This document shows positions 25,090 to 34,003 of a DNA stretch of 55,322 nt, in pieces. Position 1 is the first letter of the stretch. The number at the start of each line of letters is the position of its first letter. The notes under the pieces are model-generated. The model saw only the letters and a program-made list of their open reading frames with translations. It did no database searches and had not been told where the DNA came from. A program made the position numbers and the translations under genes. The stretch comes from CAZOHG01 sp964579725. Lineage in GTDB: Bacteria; Zhuqueibacterota; JdFR-76; BMS3Abin05. The stretch covers positions 1 through 55,322 of the forward strand of contig CAZOHG010000022.1 of the NCBI GenBank assembly GCA_964579725.1, in the 5' to 3' direction.

Positions 25090-25979
25090 AAAAAGGTCCT
25101 CTTGCTCTTCCACCACTCCCGGGCAAACAGGCGCGCCTGGTCTTTTTTCGTTAAAATCGGTCTTTGAGAAAGTACATTGTAATCGATTTTTCGGATGGCT
25201 TTCAGCACCGCTTCCCCTCCGGCCACAAAAAGACGGACATCCAATAAAATGTCTCTACCGAGAAATTCAAACAGCTTTTTCCCGCGGTCAAAGTACGTCT
25301 GGGTACGCGATATCTCAAACGCCATTAATGTACGAAAGTTTTCAGTAAATTGTTTTTCAAAAATTTCTTGCTCGGAAACCCCGTGTTTTTTCAAATCTTC
25401 CAGCGGCAAATAAAGGCGATTTTTCCGGGCGTCGCGGGCCACGTCCTGCCAAAAATTCGCCAATTGCAGTCCGGTGCAAATCGCGTCGGAGTACGGAATC
25501 AGTTTCGTCTCCCGGTAGCCGAAAAGCTGAAGAAAAATCTCGCCGACCGGGTTGGCGGAATTCTGGCAATAGTTCAACAAATCGTTAAAAGTTTGGTAGC
25601 GATTTTGGCGCCGGTCCTGCCGAAAAGCAGTGAGTAGTCGTTGAAAAGGTTCGATTGACAGGTTGAATTCCCGGATAGTCCGGGAAAGCGCCACAAAAAT
25701 CGGCCCCCTTGCTTCCCCTTGGAAGCAGGCTTTTAAGTCCGCTTCGAAAGCGTCCAGCGCAGCCAAACTTTGGGTGGAGTCCGAAATTTCGTCGGCCAGG
25801 TCGTCGGCTGTCCGTGCAAAAGCGTAAAGATTGTAAACGTGCTGGCGCTTTTCCTTCGGAATGAGAACACTACCCACCAAAAAATTTTCGTAGTGGGATG
25901 TGGCCAGCGTTCGGGTAAAAGCCTCGGCTTCCTCAAGGGTTTGGACTGTTTTGCTATCGGCATTGGCACTCATTTTCAT
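25080..25979 (-). CDS. hpnC: Hydroxysqualene synthase HpnC
   Basis: A 299-residue squalene/phytoene synthase-family enzyme, converting presqualene diphosphate to hydroxysqualene in the HpnCDE pathway. Its Asp-rich motifs are ARTADDLADEISD and LANFWQDVARDARKNRLYLP. It starts SANADSKTVQTLEEAEAFTR with the HpnC-typical TSHYENFLVGSVLIPKEKR. Two ATGs (codons 1 and 3) are possible and neither has an RBS. A promoter with TTGACT-N17-TAAATT ends only 2 bases before the first ATG, so the mRNA may be leaderless and begin at or near the third codon. It heads the hpnCDE operon and is divergent from the TonB receptor gene. Confidence 0.9.
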   Translation of the reverse strand: MKMSANADSKTVQTLEEAEAFTRTLATSHYENFLVGSVLIPKEKRQHVYNLYAFARTADDLADEISDSTQSLAALDAFEADLKACFQGEARGPIFVALSRTIREFNLSIEPFQRLLTAFRQDRRQNRYQTFNDLLNYCQNSANPVGEIFLQLFGYRETKLIPYSDAICTGLQLANFWQDVARDARKNRLYLPLEDLKKHGVSEQEIFEKQFTENFRTLMAFEISRTQTYFDRGKKLFEFLGRDILLDVRLFVAGGEAVLKAIRKIDYNVLSQRPILTKKDQARLFAREWWKSKRTFLWR

Positions 25980-25981
25980 TG

Positions 25982-26010
25982 AATTTACGGCAACTTTTTG
26001 AGAGAGTCAA
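25982..26010 (-). promoter_or_regulatory. hpnCDE promoter, TTGACT-N17-TAAATT
   Basis: On the minus strand TTGACT and TAAATT are exactly 17 bases apart, and the -10 ends 2 bases before the first hpnC ATG. Initiation 6-8 bases on would give a leaderless or near-leaderless message. Confidence 0.55.
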
Positions 26011-26282
26011 GAAGATTTTAAAAATAGGCTTGTCTTGCCTTTCACAATTTGTTTTTGGGGAAGAAAGTTAGCGGAAAAGGCTGAAAAAGGATTGGCTTAC
26101 CGAAACTTTTGACCACGGGGAAAGTCAATTTTGGAGCCGGAGCCTGAGGTTTTTCTGTCACCGGATAGACTCTTTGGCAAAAAGGTGCCATTTTTTTCTG
26201 TCGGAGGACAAAAATTCAAACGTGTGCGTTTCTTTTAAGCCTTCATTTTGTCAGGAATTTCTTTTTAGGCACAAATTTTTCC

Positions 26283-26311
26283 TTGACAAACTAAACTTAA
26301 TTTTTTAACTT
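26283..26311 (+). promoter_or_regulatory. TonB receptor promoter, TTGACA-N17-TAACTT
   Basis: A consensus -35 TTGACA and TAACTTTAG are separated by 17 bases, with a predicted leader near 75 bases. Confidence 0.65.
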
Positions 26312-26394
26312 TAGCATGTAACTCTATTATGAGTGACGTATTTTATTTCGGCTGACGGTCCCAGCGAAACCCTCAAAAAAACGGGAAGCTTCCT

Positions 26395-29196
26395 ATGAAA
26401 AGGAGATGGCTATTCGGTTTGGTTCTTCTCACGCTGTTCGGACTCACCCCAAATCTGCGGGCAGGCACAAAAGGCAAAATCGCCGGAAAAATTGTGGATG
26501 CCCAAAGCAAAACTCCCCTCCCCGGTGTGAACGTCCTAATCGAAGGAACGACTCTTGGTGCGGCAACCAATTTAAAGGGCGAGTATTTTATTCTTAATAT
26601 TCCCCCCGGCGTGTACACGGTTCGGGCCGAAATGATTGGCTACACGCCCGTACGGAAGCAACAAGTCCGGGTGGGCATCGACCAAACCACGATTGTCAAT
26701 TTCGAACTCAGCCCTACGGTTCTGCAAGCGGCTCAGGCGGTAACGGTTGTGGCGCAGCGCCCCCCGGTTCAAAAAGACATGACCTATTCCATGGCGGCTG
26801 TTGGAGCCGATCAAATTAAGAGTCTTCCGGCGCAGGAAATGAGCGATATTCTTCAAATTCAGGCGGGTCTGGTAAAAGATAGTTTTGGCGGGTTGCACAT
26901 TCGCGGCGGGCGTTCGGGAGAAGTGGCTTACTGGATTGACGGCGTCGCGGCGACGGACGTTTTTTCCGGTGACATGGGTGTGCAGGTGGACAACAGCTCC
27001 ATTGAAGAAATGCAAGTCATTAGCGGGACGTTCAATGCCGAGTACGGGCAAGCCATGTCGGGGATTGTCAATATTGTGACCAAAGAAGGGAGCAATCGGC
27101 TAAAAGGTCAGCTCAAATCCTATTCCGGCGATTACCTCACGCGGCACACCGATGTGTTTAATCATCTCGAAAAAATTAATCCCCTCAACATTCACAATAT
27201 TCAAGGCAGCCTCAGTGGCCCCATTCCGTTTACGCACAAAAAACTGCTGTTTTTTTCCATGGCACGGTATTTTTACGATGATGGCTGGCTTTACGGCAGG
27301 AGGCTTTATTTGCCCCAGGGTGTTCCCGGCGACAGCGCCTGGGTTCCCATGAATTTTGACCGGCGTGCGATTATTCAACAAAAAATCACCTACAAAATAA
27401 CCCCTTCCCTCAAGATGAATTACCAACTGATTTTTAATGATCACAAATTTAAATATTACAACCATTATTTTAAATACAATCCCGAAGGGGACTACAAACG
27501 TTTTGAGAGAAGTTGGACTCATCAGTGGGCTTTGGACCATGTTCTTTCTCCGAGCACATTCTACAATTTTCGAGTGACTCGCTTTTACCGGAATTACAAA
27601 CATTACGTTTATCCCAATCCTTACGACACACCCGATTACATAAAAGACCCCGCAGACACCACCAACTGGATCGTTAATCCAGCGGACCCCCACGGGTACG
27701 TGCATCCCGATTCTCTGAATGCGCCTACCTCCTACAGTTTGGCGCGGGCAGGAGCGTTGCTGGATCATTTCAAACGGAGCACCGCTTACTGGGTGGCAAA
27801 ATTTGACATTACCAGTCAGGTGAATACAAAGCACCAGGTCAAAGCGGGATTTGAATTTCGGCGCCACGATCTGACGTACAACTGGTTTACCATTCGTCCG
27901 AAGCGTAAAGGGAGCGAGGAAATTCGGCCCTTTCAGCCGGATGTTCCTTCAACTACGACCCCTTACCACGATGTATATGAACATCATCCCTACGAATTGT
28001 CAGCATACGTTCAGGACAAAATCGAATTAAAAAGTATGATCATGAATATCGGCGTACGCTTCGATATGTTTCAGGCAGATGCCCAAATTTTGGCCGATCC
28101 CAGTGACCCGGATGTGTTTTTTCCCATTAAACCGCGCCACAAGTACAAAAACTACACGCCCGGAGCCCCGGATTCTACCTTAATTCCTTACACCTTAAGG
28201 GAACGGGAAAGTTTTTGGTTCAAAAGTGTTCACCCGAAAATGCAGGTGAGTCCCCGTTTGGCTGTTGCCTACCCGATTACGGATCGCGGCGTCATTCATT
28301 TTTCGTACGGGCATTTTTTCCAGATGCCCTTGTTTGAATATTTGTACGCCAAACCCGATTTTAAGGTGACGCAATCTTCCGGCAGCACGGTGGTCGGAAA
28401 TCCCGATTTGAATGCGCAGCGCACGGTTGAGTACGAAATCGGTTTGCAGCAGGAAATTGTCCGAAATTTGGTTATGGATGCCACCCTATTTTACCGGGAT
28501 GTACGGGATTGGGTGGGAACCAGTCCGCCTATTGAAGTGGCTTTGCCCGGGGTTTGGTATTCGCAATACGAAAACAAGGATTATTCCAATGTTCGCGGCG
28601 TAACGGTTTCGGTTCAGAAAAAATATGCCCATCACTTTTCGGCTTCGCTGGATTATTCTTTTATGATTGCCGAAGGCACCTACTCCAATCCGAATGACGC
28701 TTTTAATGAGATTCAGGCGAAAAAAGAACCCCGTTTGCAAATGATTCCGCTGAATTGGGATCAGCGGCACACGCTGAACGCCAACATTGGTGTCGGGGAC
28801 AAGACCTGGTGGGTAAGTCTTCTGGGTCGATTTGCAACCGGACTACCCTATACGCCGACGTACCGGCGGGGAACAATCGTGGGAGCCAGTGCTTTCGCCG
28901 GTTTGCGGGACAACAGCGCTCGGAAGCCGAGTCAGCTCACATTTGATTTGTACATGAATCGAAATTTCAGGATTCAGGGGCGGACGCTTTCTCTTTTTAT
29001 GAATGTGTACAATGTATTTGATCGGAAAAACGCCACAAATGTGTACACGGACACAGGAAAACCCGACTACACATTGGACGAACTGTACGTGCACGAATCG
29101 CCGCAGCGGGTGGGGACGGTGAAGGACTTTTTCACCCATCCTGATTGGTACGCCCCCCCGAGAAAGGTGCAAATCGGTTTGGCAATTGATCTTTGA
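26395..29196 (+). CDS. TonB-dependent outer-membrane receptor with N-terminal regulatory domain
   Basis: A 933-residue outer-membrane receptor. Residues 1-23 are a signal peptide ending LRAG. Residues about 26-105 form a carboxypeptidase-regulatory-like beta-sandwich (KGKIAGKIVDAQSKTPLPGVNVLIEGTTLGA ... GVYTVRAEMIGY). The plug follows at about 120-230 with GLHIRGGRSGEVAYWIDGV and EYGQAMSGIVNIVTKEG, then a beta-barrel ending FRIQGRTLSLFMNVYNVFDRKNATNVY and a terminal hydrophobic QIGLAIDL. Such receptors take up oligomers with TonB energy, much like SusC. It begins a plus-strand set with a large secreted protein, a PorV-like protein and a carbohydrate-binding-like T9SS protein, and I infer glycan uptake. 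A second receptor of the same build lies at the window end. Confidence 0.9.
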   Translation: MKRRWLFGLVLLTLFGLTPNLRAGTKGKIAGKIVDAQSKTPLPGVNVLIEGTTLGAATNLKGEYFILNIPPGVYTVRAEMIGYTPVRKQQVRVGIDQTTIVNFELSPTVLQAAQAVTVVAQRPPVQKDMTYSMAAVGADQIKSLPAQEMSDILQIQAGLVKDSFGGLHIRGGRSGEVAYWIDGVAATDVFSGDMGVQVDNSSIEEMQVISGTFNAEYGQAMSGIVNIVTKEGSNRLKGQLKSYSGDYLTRHTDVFNHLEKINPLNIHNIQGSLSGPIPFTHKKLLFFSMARYFYDDGWLYGRRLYLPQGVPGDSAWVPMNFDRRAIIQQKITYKITPSLKMNYQLIFNDHKFKYYNHYFKYNPEGDYKRFERSWTHQWALDHVLSPSTFYNFRVTRFYRNYKHYVYPNPYDTPDYIKDPADTTNWIVNPADPHGYVHPDSLNAPTSYSLARAGALLDHFKRSTAYWVAKFDITSQVNTKHQVKAGFEFRRHDLTYNWFTIRPKRKGSEEIRPFQPDVPSTTTPYHDVYEHHPYELSAYVQDKIELKSMIMNIGVRFDMFQADAQILADPSDPDVFFPIKPRHKYKNYTPGAPDSTLIPYTLRERESFWFKSVHPKMQVSPRLAVAYPITDRGVIHFSYGHFFQMPLFEYLYAKPDFKVTQSSGSTVVGNPDLNAQRTVEYEIGLQQEIVRNLVMDATLFYRDVRDWVGTSPPIEVALPGVWYSQYENKDYSNVRGVTVSVQKKYAHHFSASLDYSFMIAEGTYSNPNDAFNEIQAKKEPRLQMIPLNWDQRHTLNANIGVGDKTWWVSLLGRFATGLPYTPTYRRGTIVGASAFAGLRDNSARKPSQLTFDLYMNRNFRIQGRTLSLFMNVYNVFDRKNATNVYTDTGKPDYTLDELYVHESPQRVGTVKDFFTHPDWYAPPRKVQIGLAIDL

Positions 29197-29297
29197 GAAG
29201 CAATCGGAAAACGATCTGATAAAATGTGCGACGTGCTTAAAATGAACCCCGACAGACAAGCTTTTTGGATAAAACAAATAAAAATGAGCGTGAAATT

Positions 29298-32200
29298 ATG
29301 AGACGGTTTCTCGGATTGATTTTGACGGCTATGATTTTTCTTCTTCCTGCCTTGAGTGCCGCGCAGGTGAAGGCGCACGGCGACATCAAATATCGGAAAA
29401 AGGGCATTCATTCGGGCAATCAAATTCGGACGACCTTTTACAATACCGGATTTATTGGCCGAAAAACAACAGCTCCGGCCGATTACGGTGCCGAGTTTCC
29501 TATTAACTCGGGGCACACGTATGTGGGGGATGCCGATTTGTACGTTGCCACGGAAGTGACAGACGTGCACGGTACTTTGAAACACATTGCCGTGGCGCCG
29601 GACGGCCCCGAAGCAGGGGCGCGAACCGGCCAGCGCGGGCCAGGAGGCGAGTGGTATACCTGGCTTCCCCTGCCCGGCTATTCCAATCCCGATTCGAATA
29701 AAGTAGCCATGAGTCAATGGCCCTGGTCCTGGCCATCCTTTTGGCCGGATAAAATGGAAGACAAAGTCGACCCCGGCTGGCCGGGTTCCTGGGACGGTTA
29801 TTTCGGCAAAAATATTTTTAATGCCGATCAGGAAAGCTATTTTGTCATGGATGACTACAACGACAAAGAATTTGCGTTTTACCCCGATTCCACGGACAGC
29901 TCACGGGGCGGATTGGGTATGCTGGTAACGGCCAGGGGGATGCAATGGTCCAATGCACTGGTGCAAGATGCCCTCTTTTGGTTGTACGATATTAAAAATA
30001 TCGGAACCACCGCCTACAATAAACTGGTTTTTGGAATGATGGTGGGGAACATGATGGGGCATTCTGAAAAAGGGGGTGGAGACTACGCAGATGACAATGC
30101 TGCCTACGATCTGGACAATGATTTGGCCTATTCCTGGGATTTCGACAACACGGGCGACACCGGTTGGTCACCCGTTGCCTGGCTCGGGTACGCCTTTTTG
30201 GAAAGCCCTGGCAATCCCTACGATGGAATCGATAATGACGACGATGGGAAGAACGGCCCGGGTCCTACCATTACCACCAGCCTTTGGGACCCCGTCACCT
30301 TAAATGCGGGCGATCAGATTGTTGTCATTGATTACAAAACCTACAAACGCACGGTAACGACCATGCCGTCGGACAGTCTGGTTATTTTGGACAACGGAAA
30401 ACAAAAAGTCTTCAAGCCGGGAGATGTTTTAAAAGAAATTCCAAACAACAATTTTGATGACAACTTGAACGGCCTCATTGACGAGAACGACGGCAGCAAA
30501 ATTGAAATTGCTCCGGGAACCTATCAGAATAATTATTTGTATCTGGGGTTAAAATACAAGGACTATTTTACCGGCGAAGGCCTGGACAATCCGATGATTG
30601 ACGAGCGCCGGGACGATGGTATTGACAATGATGGCAACTGGGATCCGCTGACGGACGACGTCGGACTGGACGGGGTGCCGGGTACAGGCGACACGGGTGA
30701 AGGCGACGGCAAACCGACTTCCGGCTGGCAGCCTGGTCCAAATGGCACTCTAATTGACACAGGTGAACCCGGTGAGCCGCACATTGACAAGACCGATATT
30801 AATGAATCGGACATGATTGGGTTGACCAGTTTTTTCAATTTTAAGCCTTTTAATTTTGTGCCCCTAAATGACGACGAAAAAATCTGGAAATACTCCACCC
30901 CGGGCTACCTCAATGCGGCTCTTCAGGACGCCGATGCCGATTTCATGTTTGCCTCCGGTTATTTCCCCAGCGTCCCGCAACAAATTGAACGTTTTTCCAT
31001 GGCCATGGTCTTCGGTTGGGACCACGACGAATTGCTGCGCAATACCCAATGGGTCAAGGAAGCCTACGCAAACAACTACAATTTTGCAAAGGCTCCGTAC
31101 ATTCCGACCTTAACCGCGGTGCCCGGGAATAATAAAGTGACCCTCTATTGGGATGACAAAGCCGAGATTTCCAAAGACCCCATTTCCGGCTACGATTTTG
31201 AAGGCTATCGAATCTACCGTTCGTCGGACCCTAGTTTTCATGACGCTATTCCGATCACAGACGGCTACGGCTCGAAAACCTATTTGAAGCCCATGGCGCA
31301 ATTCGATTTGGTGGATGCTTACAAGGGGTTTACCCCGGTTCCCGTAAACGGCGTGGAATTTTATCTGGGGGACAACACCGGTCTGCGGCACAGTTTCGTG
31401 GACACCACCGCCAAAAATGGTTTTACCTATTACTACGCCGTCACGGCCTACGACCACGGCGATCCGGAACACGGAATTCCTCCAACTGAAACGGCAAAAT
31501 CCATTGTTATTGGTGCCGCGGGTGTCATTGAGTCCATGGGGTCCAACGTGGCGATTGTGCGGCCTGAAGCCCCTTCGGCAGGGTACAAGGGCCCCAAACC
31601 GGGACAGGTAGAACTAAAACCGAGCGGCACGCCTGTTGGCACCGGTCATGTTTACGTGGAAGTCATTGACCCCACTCGCCTCAAACAGGGCCACAAATAT
31701 GAAGTGGTGTTTTTGGGGAAAGAAGGAAAAAGCGTCGTCCCCAAGGCGTCCAGGTACGCCGTTGTGGATTTGACCAATCCGGACGTACCGGACACATTGC
31801 TCAACGTGCCTTTTCTTGTGGTGAGTTCGGATGGAGACACACTCATTGATCGTTCCACCGATCCGGAAGGTCGGGATTTCTTTGACGGTCTGCGACTAAC
31901 CGTTCGCAACGATTGGGATGTCCGCAAAGACGCCAAGCATTCGGGTTGGTTTCCGCGTCCGGATACCGCCTACGTCATTACTTTTTCCCCCTTTGATTTT
32001 GCCGGCATTCAGCCCAGGGGTGTGGATTACCCCCGCGATTACGACGTTATTTTTTCCGATGAACTTGTGGGTCATTCCGATCCTCTGACGGTTTACCAGA
32101 ACGGTGTTCCGATTACGATTCCGTCTGTACCGACCAATTTTGTAGCGATGGACCCGACCACACACGACACGTTGCACTACGCCTTTATTGACAATCCTTT

Positions 32201-32780
32201 GCATCCGTCGTTTATTAAAGCCGGCTATTTTTCCAGTTTGGACAATATTATTTTCTTTGAAAAAACACCGGACACGTCCTTTGTGACCTGGGCCCTTTCC
32301 ATTGCGGGAAATGACAGTTTGGCACACCACCCGGGCTCAGGCGACACGCTGAAAATCCGAACACGAAAACCCTTCCAGCCGGGAGACGCTTTTGTGTACA
32401 CCTCTGAGGCACCCAAGGTCGACTACCGCGTGGCTGTGACCGATTCTTCTCTGAATCGGATTAAAGTGGTGCCAAATCCCTACGTGGTGGGTGCCACTTG
32501 GGAACCGCCGAATCCCTATTCCAGTGGCCGCGGTCCGCGAGAGCTACATTTTACGCATCTGCCGCCTCAGGCCACTATTCGGATTTACACCGTTCGGGGG
32601 GACTTGGTGGCGACCATCGAACACAATTCTGGTATTTTTGACGGCACAGCCGTTTGGAATATGTTGACGAAAGATAATCTCGATATTGCCTACGGCGTGT
32701 ACATTTACTACATTGAGGCAAGGGACGCCTCGGGAAAGAAAATCGGCGAAAAAATCGGCCGGTTTGCCGTAATCAAATAG
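29298..32780 (+). CDS. Large secreted protein with Asp-rich calcium-type loops and FN3-like domain
   Basis: A 1160-residue exported protein with no recognised full-length family. Signal peptide residues 1-23 end LSAAQ. The region about 295-520 carries Asp/Asn-rich loops that resemble thrombospondin type 3 or dockerin-like calcium sites (YDGIDNDDDGKNG, FDDNLNGLIDEND, DDGIDNDGNWDPLTDD). An FN3-like domain lies at about 600-730 (TAVPGNNKVTLYWDD ... YRIYRSSDPSF ... YYYAVTAYDHGDPEHG). The C-terminus (KVVPNPYVVG ... IRIYTVRGDLVATIEHNSG ... GVYIYYIEARDASGKKIGEK) is a T9SS-like sorting fold. Placed between a TonB receptor and a PorV-like gene, it may be the surface partner of the receptor; that is inference. 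The ATG at 29298 lacks a strong RBS but gives the right signal peptide. Confidence 0.75.
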   Translation: MRRFLGLILTAMIFLLPALSAAQVKAHGDIKYRKKGIHSGNQIRTTFYNTGFIGRKTTAPADYGAEFPINSGHTYVGDADLYVATEVTDVHGTLKHIAVAPDGPEAGARTGQRGPGGEWYTWLPLPGYSNPDSNKVAMSQWPWSWPSFWPDKMEDKVDPGWPGSWDGYFGKNIFNADQESYFVMDDYNDKEFAFYPDSTDSSRGGLGMLVTARGMQWSNALVQDALFWLYDIKNIGTTAYNKLVFGMMVGNMMGHSEKGGGDYADDNAAYDLDNDLAYSWDFDNTGDTGWSPVAWLGYAFLESPGNPYDGIDNDDDGKNGPGPTITTSLWDPVTLNAGDQIVVIDYKTYKRTVTTMPSDSLVILDNGKQKVFKPGDVLKEIPNNNFDDNLNGLIDENDGSKIEIAPGTYQNNYLYLGLKYKDYFTGEGLDNPMIDERRDDGIDNDGNWDPLTDDVGLDGVPGTGDTGEGDGKPTSGWQPGPNGTLIDTGEPGEPHIDKTDINESDMIGLTSFFNFKPFNFVPLNDDEKIWKYSTPGYLNAALQDADADFMFASGYFPSVPQQIERFSMAMVFGWDHDELLRNTQWVKEAYANNYNFAKAPYIPTLTAVPGNNKVTLYWDDKAEISKDPISGYDFEGYRIYRSSDPSFHDAIPITDGYGSKTYLKPMAQFDLVDAYKGFTPVPVNGVEFYLGDNTGLRHSFVDTTAKNGFTYYYAVTAYDHGDPEHGIPPTETAKSIVIGAAGVIESMGSNVAIVRPEAPSAGYKGPKPGQVELKPSGTPVGTGHVYVEVIDPTRLKQGHKYEVVFLGKEGKSVVPKASRYAVVDLTNPDVPDTLLNVPFLVVSSDGDTLIDRSTDPEGRDFFDGLRLTVRNDWDVRKDAKHSGWFPRPDTAYVITFSPFDFAGIQPRGVDYPRDYDVIFSDELVGHSDPLTVYQNGVPITIPSVPTNFVAMDPTTHDTLHYAFIDNPLHPSFIKAGYFSSLDNIIFFEKTPDTSFVTWALSIAGNDSLAHHPGSGDTLKIRTRKPFQPGDAFVYTSEAPKVDYRVAVTDSSLNRIKVVPNPYVVGATWEPPNPYSSGRGPRELHFTHLPPQATIRIYTVRGDLVATIEHNSGIFDGTAVWNMLTKDNLDIAYGVYIYYIEARDASGKKIGEKIGRFAVIK

Positions 32781-32785
32781 AACAC

Positions 32786-32885
32786 NNNNNNNNNNNNNNN
32801 NNNNNNNNNNNNNNNNNNNNNNNNNNNNNNNNNNNNNNNNNNNNNNNNNNNNNNNNNNNNNNNNNNNNNNNNNNNNNNNNNNNNN
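32786..32885. other. Assembly gap, 100 N
   Basis: Exactly 100 undetermined bases between the end of the large secreted protein and the PorV-like gene. The round length indicates a scaffold placeholder, so the true distance is unknown and a promoter or small gene could be hidden. Confidence 0.98.
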
Positions 32886-32908
32886 TAAACTGAGTTGAGG
32901 AATTTCCT

Positions 32909-33928
32909 ATGAAAAGACTCATAATGACCGTTTTGGTTCTCTTTTCCGCTTGGGCTGTGGCACCGGCTCAAAATGTCACCAAGGTGGGGACGACGGCCGC
33001 GCCCTTCCTGAATATCGGAGTGGGTTCCCGCGCCGTGGGCATGGGAGGCGCCTTTGTGGCTGTCGCCAACGATGCCTCGGCCCTGTACTGGAATCCGGGA
33101 GGCGTAGCAACCCTGAAAAATAACGAAGCTATTTTCAACCACTCTCAATGGATTGCGGGGATTTATTTCGATTTTGCGGGGGCTGTGCTCAATTTAGGTG
33201 AAGCAGGGCGACTGGGAGCCAGCGCCACCGTTCTGAGCATGGGGGAAATGGAACGCACCACGGAGCTCCAGCCCGAAGGTACAGGCGAGACTTTTAGCGC
33301 CGGTAGCTACGCAATCGGCCTGACGTATGCCAAAATGCTGACCGACCGCTTTTCCATTGGTGTCACCGGAAAATACATTAATGAACATATTATGAATTCT
33401 CACGCCAGCGGAGTGGCGATTGACATCGGAACGCTTTACCGAACGCAGTGGCGGGATTTAATGATCGGCATGAGTATTTCTAATTTTGGAACCAAAATGC
33501 GCATGTCGGGTCAGGATTTGCTGGTACAGCACGATATCGACCCCACTCGTTGGGGAAACAATCCCAATTTGAACGCCGATTTGCAAACGGACGCCTATGA
33601 TTTGCCTCTCCTGTTTCGAGTGGGGATTTCCATCGATGTCCTGCGCGACGTGGCTAATCACAGTTTGATTCTTTCCTTGGATGCGCTTCATCCAAGCGAT
33701 AATGTGGAAAGCATGAATGTGGGAGGGGAATACACCTTCCATAATTTGGTTGCTTTGCGGGCCGGTTACAAAGAATTGTTTTCCCGAGACACCGAACAAG
33801 GTTTAACCCTTGGCGCGGGATTGCAAAGGCGTCTCATGGGAAATTTAAGCCTACAGGTCGACTACGCTTACCAAAGTTTCGGACGTTTGGCAAGCGTTAA
33901 TAAATTTACCATCTTATTAACATTTTAA
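32909..33928 (+). CDS. PorV/PorQ-family outer-membrane protein
   Basis: A 339-residue outer-membrane beta-barrel of the PorV/PorQ family, which in type IX secretion shuttles cargo or serves as an OM component. Signal residues 1-20 end APAQ. The signature near the start is FLNIGVGSRAVGMGGAFVAVANDASALYWNPGG, followed by alternating strands and a last strand ending KFTILLTF, typical of a C-terminal OM beta-signal (terminal Phe). GAGG and an ATG at 32909 set the start; upstream DNA is an assembly gap. It stands with a TonB receptor and T9SS cargo-like proteins, consistent with an export or surface-assembly role. An uncharacterised paralogue of the family rather than PorV itself is possible. Confidence 0.88.
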   Translation: MKRLIMTVLVLFSAWAVAPAQNVTKVGTTAAPFLNIGVGSRAVGMGGAFVAVANDASALYWNPGGVATLKNNEAIFNHSQWIAGIYFDFAGAVLNLGEAGRLGASATVLSMGEMERTTELQPEGTGETFSAGSYAIGLTYAKMLTDRFSIGVTGKYINEHIMNSHASGVAIDIGTLYRTQWRDLMIGMSISNFGTKMRMSGQDLLVQHDIDPTRWGNNPNLNADLQTDAYDLPLLFRVGISIDVLRDVANHSLILSLDALHPSDNVESMNVGGEYTFHNLVALRAGYKELFSRDTEQGLTLGAGLQRRLMGNLSLQVDYAYQSFGRLASVNKFTILLTF

Positions 33929-33930
33929 AA

Positions 33931-33939
33931 GGAGGTGAT
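33931..33939 (+). promoter_or_regulatory. Full anti-SD complement far upstream of CDS
   Basis: GGAGGTGAT is an extended Shine-Dalgarno sequence that lies 65 bases before the ATG at 34004, which has its own AGGAGG at 33991. The same motif occurs at 52632-52640 before the second TonB receptor. It may serve a leader peptide or standby ribosome binding. Confidence 0.4.
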
Positions 33940-34003
33940 GTCTCGAAAAAGGTGCGTGCTTTGAATTGGCCGGTAACAACGATTAACATGAGGAGGGTTT
34001 GAG

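Larger units (their letters stand above)
25980..26394. other. Divergent regulatory region between hpnC and TonB receptor
   Basis: About 415 bases with a promoter at each end (25982-26010 minus; 26283-26311 plus). The middle contains no gene or clear repeat. Confidence 0.6.

Noticed and set aside
32708..33148. A minus-strand frame spanning the first N-gap
   Set aside because: It reads through 100 undetermined bases and is antisense to the secreted-protein and PorV-like genes, so it is an artefact.
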